A stretch of DNA of 64,000 nt from Salminus brasiliensis (lineage: Eukaryota > Chordata > Actinopteri > Characiformes > Bryconidae). The DNA lies in assembly GCF_030463535.1 (NCBI RefSeq), contig NC_132896.1, positions 30,169,209-30,233,208 of the forward strand, read 5' to 3'. This document shows, one piece after another, positions 23,701-35,000 of the stretch (within the stretch, counting starts at the first letter, position 1; each line of letters starts with the position of its first letter). Both the position numbers and the translations under genes were made by a program. A model generated the notes under the pieces. That model was not told the DNA's origin. It saw only the letters and a list, made by a program, of their open reading frames with translations, and did not search any database.

Positions 23701-26700
23701 CCACAAACTTCCTGGAGAGAACAGCATGCTGGAAGAAAACATGAAAAAATGTAACCAAGCAATCAGTAACGGCACCAGTAAACACACAGAGCTAATACTT
23801 GTAAATAAGACTTGTGTTACTCTAGGCTAATAGGTGCCCCCCCCCCAAATTATCTTAAAAATGAACATAAATACTGTTCATCACAAAACAATAAACAACA
23901 GTTATTGTGACAGGCCTAACCTAGTGTCCTCTAGCACCACCACCCCCCGAGATAGGAGATATAACCTGCATAAGGGTCAGCATGTTCGACCCTACAACTG
24001 TCCAACTGTGTTGCCAGTACATTTATGATGGGACTCCAGAGCAATACTTGGCAATACTTGTCTACAGGGACCAGACAAGCTGTCCACCATGATTTAAAAT
24101 AGGACGGTAAATTCACCAACATTCACCAACCTGTGATTTGCGTATCCTTATGTCAGCTGACACTCTCTCCTCCTCATCTGACTCAAGATTCCTCTCAATG
24201 GCTGCAAACACACACATACATACACACACACATTTAGGTTGTATTTAACCTGATTTATCATTTTTTTATGAATCATGATACACAAAACAGTTTTCTAGGA
24301 ATATAGAGGACAGAGAACACTGGTCAACTGCAAGTTTAATTGCAAACATAATTAGTTAATTAGATCATTAGTCTGGCTTAACTGGATGAAGTGTAGCAGA
24401 TTCTAAAAAACAACAGCACTATAGTAAGTATGGGAGTGTGGATCTGAACAGCAGTTTTTAAGAATCTGATGCGCTGTGTCTGTGATCACGTGTTTTGTGA
24501 AAATGTCTTTAAATCATGATATAATCTTTTTACCACAGCGTCCACCCCTAAGTTTTACTTATTCAAAAATTGATCTATATCATGCAGATGCAGAATACAG
24601 CGATATACCACAATACTCTAATAATACTTTAAAATACACACTATTATTTATGAAATACAGTCAATCAGTGGCAATTCTAGCTTGTACGACACCCTGGGCG
24701 AGACCAGAGTTTTTCCTTTACTCCAGCTGCTGTAGTGCTGAACCGCTGAACCCAGTGAGGGAATATCAGAGGCAGGGCTGGCCGACATTACCTCAAATCA
24801 GTGTCACGATTAACTGAACATTTTACCTCGACTATAATTAGTGAACAATTATAGAAGCTGTTTGAGTTGTTCAGTTGGTTCAGGGTTTGAGTTCTCCTTC
24901 ATGCTGCTGCCATGTTGCAGACTGGACACACAGAAAATGCTAAAAGAAGCACTAACTAGAAAATGTATTGATTTCTTTGTTTTTTAAATAAATAAATAAA
25001 TACATACATATAGAAATATTCAGCAAAGGCAAGATTACATTAATTAGAGGTTCTCAATGCCAATTCCGAATATCTTTTGCTTTTTGTTTGTTAATATAAT
25101 TTTACCATAACATCATACAGAGTGCTAAAAGGTTAGGTCATTATTATATTACATTGTCATATCGGCTCATGACTATTACAGATATAATTAACTTTCCTGA
25201 ATCTATATTTAGGTCTTTTCAAGGTTTTCATTTCCAACAATGAACCTAGTGAGACGTCCAGAATGCTAATGGAGCAGCTAGACTCACTCTTCAGCTTGTT
25301 GCGGGCATTGTTGGCCATCTTCTTAATGTCATTGGTAAGGGACTCCAGGTCATCTTGTGTTTCTGAAAAAAATGAAATAAAACCCATTAACACGGTAGGC
25401 AACGAATACACTTGCTCAAATTTCTTAATTAAGTTCCAGTGATTTTTTAAGGTGAACTTGAAGCTAGCTTGTATTACCATAATCGATCTAATTCAAATTA
25501 GCAACATACAACATCACTGATAATTACCTGGTGTTGAAGGGTGTGTGGTTCTTTATTTATAAATGAATTAATGACTTTTTTTAAAAACAAATTCGTGAGC
25601 TTAACTGTGTGCAATGAATCAGCACTTCCCACACAGTCCCATACAGTACATAACAACAGAGTGAATGAAGAGAAATCCCGCATTGTTTGGGAATGCTAGC
25701 CGCTCCCAGGCACGCCACAGTAGTGCTGTATCAAGTTTCTACTGAAGCCACAGTCCAAATACTCTACAGGATTTTCACAAGAACTGAGCAAACCGATTGT
25801 GCTTAACCTTTTACAGCTTTTGTCCATATAGTGCAATTTCACTTGTACTGTTTGGACAAAAGTATTTGGACACACACCTCCTCATTACTGAATTCAGATG
25901 TTTTATTCAGTCTCATTGCCACAGGTGTAGAAAATCAAGCACCTAGCCATGCATTGAGTCTGCGTTTACACACACTAGTGAAAAAATGGGTGGTCCTAAA
26001 GAGTTTACTGAATTCCAACGTGATTCTGTAATAAGAGCCACTGCTGCAACAACAACAAGTCAGCTGGTGAAATTCCTTCCCTCCTGGATCTTCCAGCATC
26101 GGGTGGGGGTGGTATTACTGAACAGTGGAAGTGTTTTGGAACCACAGAAAGCAACTCAGCCTCCAAGTGTCAGACAACGTAAAGTTACAGAGTTGAGCTC
26201 AGAGCATAGTGCAGAAAAGTCTGACTCAGTAACTGCAGAGCTCCGAACCTGCTGTCAGAGCTGCAAAGGGGGACCAACTCTATATTAATGTTTATGGATT
26301 TAGAATGGGATGTCATACAAGCTAATAGGTGTCCCAATATTTTTGTCCATATAGTGTACTATCACGCCACCAAATAATCTACTCTGTATGTGCTGTATTT
26401 TATAGCATACAATAATTGACACATTTACCAGAATTTAGCAAAAGACCTGAAAACATCCTGGCTCAACGTCTTGTGTAAAGAACCTTCTTTTCTACTTAAG
26501 AGGTTTAGGTAAAGCTCCCTTTTCAATTTAAAATGTTCCCCACAGTCCCATCCTTCCTTTAAGGAATCAAAAATGGTTACACTGTCTTTTTTGCTTATGC
26601 TTACGGTGCGTAATGCAGTATATGGTGTAGAATGAGACCAGTCTGTAAACCTCTGAAGTACTTCAGAACTTCACCTAAGGGCATATCTCTATGATAAAGT

Positions 26701-28963
26701 CCTGTAATACAGCTGGCAGACATGGTGTTGACTGTCAATAGCCTGAAGAACAGCACAATAGTCAGCCAAACCCAACATTACCATACGGGCTTTTTTCACA
26801 GGTGAAGGCTAAACGTTTGGCTAAATGAAGCAAGACAAGACTGAAGCAGGTGCTGTGGCATTTTCTGCACAGTGGAAAAAACAGTGAAGATAAACGTGGG
26901 CTCACTATTTAGCAAGAGACAGGTCACTGTTGCTCTTTACAATTTTGCATTAGCTGCTTATTAATAATTTATAAAGGTGTTTATTAACAAACAAAAACAA
27001 CTATACAGATGAAAGTATTGGGACACCTACAGGAGCTTTTATGACTACTATTCTAAAACCCATAGGCATTAATATGGAGTTGACCACAGGTTCAGAGCTC
27101 TGCAGTTACTGAGTCAAACTTTTCTGCACTTTGCTCTGAGCTAAAGCTCTGTAGCTTGGCGTGGTCTGGCACTTGGTGGCTAAGTTGCTCTCTATGGTAC
27201 CTGATCATCTCTATGCTTCCACTGTTCAATAATACCACTCCCAGCTGATGGTGGAATATCAACTGACATGTTGCAGCGATGGCTCCTATTACAGAACCAC
27301 GCTGGAATCCAGTGAGCTCTTTAAAACGATCCATTCATTTACTGCATGGCTGGGTGCTGGGTTTTACACCTGTGGCACAATGGGGCTTAATGAAACAAAT
27401 TTAATGATTTAGAGGTGTGTCCCAATACTTTTGTCCAAATAGAGTATTCAAGCATTTGAAATTGTTTATAAGGGCAGTCTATAAAGTAGAATTGTAAATT
27501 ATATACAGCAACATTAGATGTAAATCTGTAAACTGTGGGGTAAAATGTAACAAAATTTATTTAGTTAAATTGGTTCAAGTGGACAACTTGCTTTTGGTCA
27601 TCTCGTATTCTCAAAGCTAAACTAAGCATATATATAAAATAAATGATTCATTAATTTCTTTTATTTACAAAAAACTAAACAAAAAAGTAAATATAAAAAA
27701 AAAAAAGAAAAATAAAAAGGCAATATAGCTCTATATATGGACTTTTTTCATAAGCTTCTTTGTATGAAATACTACATGTTTTTCAATTACATTTCCAACA
27801 GAATATGATTAATAAAAACCCTGTTGTGTTTTTCCATGTAGTTAAGCTTGTCCTTGCATGTAGTTAAGCCATAAGGGAATGGGTTTTTACAACCTGTATA
27901 TGGACAAGGAGTGGGGGTGGAGATAAGGATAAATATTAGCCCCCCCCCCATCCCCCCACCTTTTGGGAAAATGGGTGCTGTCCTAAATAAAAAAGTCGGC
28001 TGAAGAGTTCAGCAAGTAGTGGAGAAAGATAACAGGCTAAGAGTTTCTTCCAGTAAGTTAATATTGAGAGGCAGAATTTTACATTTAGGTCTTTACTGAA
28101 GGAGCCACTGTAAAACGACACCACACAAATGATTGAACATGTTACCTGAGTGTCAGTTTAGACTTTAAGTGTCCATATTTGAGTGGGAATGCCACAAAAT
28201 GTTCAAAATGTCAGTATAATCATCGTTGTGATGTAAACAAAGCCATTCAGAGAATTGTGATTGGAAGCAGACGTCTGACGAGTTTAAGGCCTATAGTCAT
28301 ATCGTCATATAGCATTTTACCATATCGCCCAACCCTAGTCACGGCAACCCCTGGTTTCTATCACCACCACTTCAAAGACATCTAAACTGGTGAGTTTCCC
28401 TACAGTGAACCGTTACACACCAAACCACTCTGAGTGACTCTGTTTACATCTCAACATCTGAATCATGCATTTCCATTTACACTAGAGGTTAGCATAATGT
28501 GACATATTGTGACAAAATATGACTACAGCACAGTTAATTCATTAATAACAGCTCATTAAATCTACTATTAAGTTAGTGAAAATGACTAAATTATGAATTC
28601 ACACATTTATTATTTAGTTTTAATCAACAAGTAGGTCTGGTGTGCCCCTCTACAGACCGAATCTGCAGACTGTAGAAAAACACAGTATCTATATAATTCA
28701 CACAGCGGTTTGAATCTTTGTATTTCATCTAAAACAGCAAACTGGCTTAGTTCTTCAACCACTTGCATGCACGTGTGTTAAATGTGTGTGTGTGTGTGTG
28801 TGTGTTGGCATTTGTGTGTCTTACTTTGATCAGACGTTGGTGCAGACAAAATAACGGAATAAAGCTTCTTCACTTCAGCCACGTTTTGATCAATCTTATC
28901 AATGCTGTTCCTGATATCTTCAATCTGAAACACAGAGATACACTTTTACACAACAAACTCAAT

Positions 28964-28998
<35 letters not shown>

Positions 28999-30497
28999 AC
29001 TAAAACATTCAATGTCAGGTTTTCTGAATTCAAATAACCCTTTGTTTGGCCTTCGTATGAAGAATGCAGAAAATGGAAACAGCGGATCATGATTTGCCTA
29101 CAGGCAGACTATTAGAGTACTTTACCTGGGAAAAGAACTCATCCATAAACGCTGCATTATCCACAGCGATCTCGACTTCATCATCATCTTGATCGCATGT
29201 CTGAAAAAAAGCATACAGAGAAAACACTAGATTCAGTACTTAAAGGTATACATGAACAAACAAACAAACATCTGGGAATTAGATTTGGAGTTTGATCCCT
29301 AAAAACCTTGTATCTCCATTTCTGCCGTTTTTCATTCAGATTTTATTATAACAACAAATTTTACATCGACTTCCATTAAAAGTTACAAATATTTTTTTCT
29401 TTCTGTCTATATAGGGCCGAGCATGCCACACTACCTGGACAAAAGTATTGGGACACCTGCTCATTCATTGTTTCTTCCGAAATTAAGGGTTTTGTTGGAG
29501 TAGCTGTTGGAGTAACATCCTCGCCTACTAGATTCTGGAGCATTGCTGTGAGGATTTAAGCTTGATGCGAGTGAGTCAAGATGTTGGATGATTATCACCT
29601 CAGGTCTTTCCCAAGTCCCTAAATCGTCCCAAAAGTATTGGATGGAGCACCACAATTCCAGAGAACACGGTTCTTCCACTGCTCCACAGCTCAAAGCTGT
29701 TGCCCACACCTGACATTAGGCATGATGCCAATAGTCTCATGCTTATCCGATCCAGAGATTTCTATTATATTGGCAATACTTCTCTACAAGGACTAGACAC
29801 GCTGTGTTTGCACATCAGTCAACAATGGGTGCAACTTAAAGTAGCTGAATGCATTCATTAGAAGAACTTATTTTTGGGCCTTTCATTCTGACAAGACATG
29901 AAATCTTGGCAAGACTATGAAATATGATTTCAGAGGAAACGACAAACTGAATAAAGACACATATAAGGAACACTTTTTACAATGCAGCCTACAAGTCACA
30001 AGCTGTAGGGCTCAAAGTCTAAGTAGAAGGACACCTTGTTTGTTCTTCGTCTTGTCACCTTACTTTCTGTCACGTCATCAGTTTTGTGGCAGTTCTATCA
30101 CTTCGCCACAGGCAACACAACCCCACAACCACAACCCAGCACACACTCACAAACTGCCTCCCTTAATAGCGCCTTGGAGACTGGTGTCTTTATGGGCAAC
30201 AGTTCAACAGTAAATCATTCTAAAGATAGCTAATACCAACAAACAACAAGCTTCGTGTTCTCATGGCCTCTGTTCATACACAGCTTCACAGTGACTGACC
30301 TATTCCATATGCATAGTTTGATTACAAGTATCCAGCTCTGCTTCAGAAAGTCTGAACAGCGTTAGAAGGCTACAGTGGGCTCGGGTGAAGGTCAAAAAAA
30401 AAGAAATACACACACACGCAGACACACACATACACACAGCATGTGCTGGAAAGGCTGAGGCAGGGAGATAAGACTACTCGACACTTCCTGAAGTGTG

Positions 30498-30555
<58 letters not shown>

Positions 30556-31766
30556 TGAGCAGGAAAGACAGAAAGAAATCATTAACGCCTTAAACGCTAG
30601 GCTTATTATTAGTATTATTAGTATGGGTTGGGCAATAGGGGAGAAAATGGGTGAAAAAGTGGATTAAAAAATATATAATAGTGATATATTTTAATGGGAT
30701 GTGAAAATCTGACATTTTTCATGTCTGACTAAACTGCATTTGACTACCCCATGTAAACGCATGTGGCTAAGGTCTTATCAGGATTCTAGTCACATAAAGT
30801 GTCCAGGTGTAAACGGGGTCAATGAGACTATTTGGCTAGTAGGAAAAAATGGAAAAGAGGTTTACGTGTACATGTACATTTCCTAAATAAATAAATAAAT
30901 AAATATAGAAAAAGAAAAAGGAAAGCTTCCTTATCATCAAGATATCAATATGCTGATACCCCAATGATACAACAGCCATCCACAGCTGGGAGTCCAAGAG
31001 AGCAAAACTGACCACTCTCGCTCTCTTGCCCTCTCTCTCCCACTCTTTCTCTTGCGGGATTGAGGTGAGAGGGAGGCCTCACCTCAGTGCAACGTTAGCC
31101 AGTGCAGGCATCTGTTAGCTGATTAGCTGTAACAGAGCTTACAGTTAATGTTCTCCTCCAAGCGTGTTCATGTGACTGGGAGGAAGCACGTGCCAGCCTA
31201 TAGCCTCCCAGCACTGGTGGCATTGTCTGCAGGAGACAACGCTGGCAGGTGGGAACTGCCAGTGACAAAAGTGAGGACAAAGCCAACTGGTTTGTAAAGG
31301 AATCGAAGTCGGCCATAAAAATCACGACTAGTGCACCCGAGCTGCCGATACCTCTATTACTATTAATCTCCGTCTAGGTGTAATGGTGTAATGGGCTGAA
31401 ATCCTATGAACAGCTATGTGACTATGCAGTCTGTTCAATCACAGTAGAGTGGTGGCGGCTGTTGTTGTTTACAGGTTCTTAACCCGTCTATCACATATTT
31501 CTATGTGATTTCTATGCAGTTATTGTGATGTAAATTACCACCAAAATGTTAGTGTATCATCAAACCTCTAAACTAAAGTGCAGCCATTAAGGTTCAAAGA
31601 GTGTGTGTGGGGGTGTGTGTGCTGTGAGGTTTGTTCAAGCTCTTAGCAAAATAACATGAAAAGCTGAAAAGGTGTGAATGTGTTAATTGTGTATTATTGT
31701 GTTTCAGGTATGTTTAGATGAAGAGAGTTCAGTCTTGGTTCCTGGAAACAGACAGAACAAGCAGAT

Positions 31767-31806
<40 letters not shown>

Positions 31807-31953
31807 AGCTGCTCAGTGTCCCACAGTTTCTTTACATTTCCTGCCAGAGGGCTGTCTGCGGGCGTCTGTGTGTGTGTGTGTGTGTGTTCAAAATAATCCT
31901 TCACACTCACACACAGGAACAGAATAATGAAGCCCCACCAGCAAGTTAAACAT

Positions 31954-32003
<50 letters not shown>

Positions 32004-35000
32004 GGAAAACACAGCCAACCAATTTTAGCATTCAGGCTGAGACGTCACAGCCTACTAATGAACCAATAACTCTCTCTCTCTCTCTCCCTCTCTCTTACAC
32101 ACACACACACACCTTTAATGCTGTATAATCATTCGACGGCCATAACCAGGACGCCGGGCAGGAAGACACGGAAGGAACAAGCGCTCTGGGAGAAGATATG
32201 TAAAACAATTCCGAAACTACTCTCTGGCCTATGTAAATACGGCTCAGCTGTAAACACACACACACACACACACACTCAAACGCACACAAAGCTTCCCACA
32301 CATGCTTCTCTATTCATGACGTTTTGCTAGGCGACTCCAGGTAACTGAAGCAATAAGGAAAATATTTGACTGACAGAAAGTCGTCACCACAGCAACAAAT
32401 CCTGCTGCTACCTCTTAGGACCTCTCACTCACTCTCTGCTATGGTGCATTCTTGTTCACGGCCCGTTAGAGTGTAGCAATATGCAGAACATCAGGTTTTC
32501 CACGCCAAGGTCAAAAATCCAATATACAGACTGTAAACACGTAAACAAATGTGTAAACAGATCAAAAGTACAACACTTTCATTCACATGTACGCCATGGC
32601 CTTGGCTGATGCTCTAATCTAGAACGACTTCCAATTGAAGGGGGTCCTACACTGGCATTACTTCCTTCAAAAGAAAATCCAGTTTCCCCAAAACAGAGCT
32701 GGAAAACCGGCCAATTCCAAAACCCCAAACTGTTGCATCACAGTCTTGACTTGTTATATTTACACCCCCACAGAGTAAAGACTTTTAAGAACACTAACTG
32801 GACAGCCCGCTCGAGAGTACGTCACTCAACCCAGCCAGTACAGTGAGTATCAGGACACAGCAGAGCTAGCAAACTCCGCTCAACTCTGAGCTCCACAGTG
32901 CAGCTCGGAATTGCTGATGTTGAAATGTTTGAAATGTGTGGTTGATCCCAAAAAGGAAATTACATTTCATGTCAGAAGCCCTGCATAATGATGCATTACC
33001 AAGCGTTATGTTAATGTAGCATCCTGCCCCTCCTTTGATCAGGATCGGTGATCATCCAATCATACTAAAAGCTAACTGGCGATTGGTCTCTGCCCATTTT
33101 ATTTCTAATAAATAAAACCCCTATTATTTTCTACCCAACTTGGAAGGCCAATTACCCAATTCCTATTCATAGGAGGGTGAAGACTTGCACATCTCTCCCC
33201 CGACACGTGAAGGCAGCCATTGCTGCTGATGCAGCATCGCTAGGTAGCCAGAGCACTCAGAGGAAAGTGACGCTCCCCAGCTCCGATACAACAGCTAATA
33301 GACGCCTGTGCTGACTAAGATCACACTGGGAGTGATGTGGGAGGAAGTACCATCAACCTCCGGGCTTTTCACAACAGGGTTGTGGGTTCGAAACAGCAAG
33401 GCCTTCACCCTCTCCGATTCCTGGGCACCACCGCTCCGGACACGTGTGCTGTGTGTGTTTCACTAGTGTGTGTGTGTGTGTTCACTGCATGGATGAGTGC
33501 AAGAAGCCAAATTCCAACACTTATGGTGAATATGGTTGTCTTGTCTTGTCCAATTGTGCTCTCCAAGACTCCGGCTGCTGATGACAAGAGGATCAGATTC
33601 AGAAAAGAAAGCGCCACACAGCACACAGCACACCACGCTGAGAGGGCACCAAAAGGGCAGCAACACTGGAGTGTCCTTGTTACAGTGTTAAACGCTATGC
33701 TACGTGGCTCCTTTATGGTAAAATAACAGGGTTGTAAACAGGCCCAACCAAAGCTGCATACTTACTGTTCATACACCAAAGAACATAATTAGCCTTGCTC
33801 TCTGACCTACGTAAATACGGCTTAGCTATAAACACATATGCATGCATGCACACAATCAAACGCACACAAAGGCTCCCTAAAATACTCCACAAATGCTTAC
33901 GAATAGCACCTTCAGGCCATGTCTAAGCACTGGCCTCATTGTTGGGAGATAATGAGTTCAATCCCCATTGACACCACAGGCATTTGTGGTGGGGAGCCCC
34001 ACAGAGCAAAATTAGCCTCGCTCTGTCATTGTCTGTGCAGGTAGGTTGTCCCTCCCTTTCCACACCCTACCCCCATCTCCGAGCGTGACACAAGGCAATA
34101 CAGACGTCTGTTAGTTGACGTAACAGAATTGGACAGTCAGCATTGTCCTACAAGTGTGTTAAGCAGTCTAACGACTCTATGGTAGTTAGAAAAAGAGGTG
34201 TTGGCGCTTTCAGAGGAGTCTAAAGGATCAGACTGGGCCTGCTGCACAAAATGCTGCAGTTTAACATCCAGCATAATAAGCAAGGGTATAACAACGTCTG
34301 CCGATTCCTCAGTTCGTACAACGAAACAACTTCCTACACGAGATTTCTGCACAATCTGTCCGAGATCATGATTCATTGGGTATATTGCATCATTCAGACA
34401 TCCTGATTAACACCAGCGAGTAAAACAGAACTGTGCCTGGTTCACACTCGCAGCCCTTAAACAGCATTTCACCATCATATAGACTTCGGGCATGACTTTG
34501 TGATCACAGCTGGCAAAGCAGGCGGTGTCTTTAGCACTTCTGTTTTACAGATTTTGAGTGAAAAACATCAAAATACTTCTAGCAGGGAGAGATGCAGCAA
34601 GACTGGTGAAAACCTTGCGAGTCTGAGCCACTACTGGGTAAAAGTGCTGCATCACGGCCTAATGCTTTCAGTGGAGTTTCAGCTTTCAGGGTGTTTTGTA
34701 CAGGATTAAGAAACGAGGGAGCTGTTGGGTGTTCGTGCTGCTCTTAAACCAGATTTGAATGGTGAGTGTGAATGTCTGCATCTCAGTAAAAACAGCATTT
34801 AAGAGTGTAAATTACACAAAGCTCAAACACTGGTGATAAAATAGGCTGGTAATGTTAAAATGGCAATGTTAAACGCTCCCAACACACCTAGTTCAACTAA
34901 TCAGCTCATTAAGAAGTCCTTTTAGAGTTGTAGAGGGTGTTTAAAGGCAGGGACACCTCTAAAACACATAGGACAGTGTGCCTCCTGGACCACCCTCCTT

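Noticed and set aside
25986-27334. Two frames resembling each other ([10 protein letters not shown] / [10 protein letters not shown] types) that could be taken for a transposase
   Set aside because: They are the two copies of the M2 element, short and degraded, without a catalytic motif I can identify.
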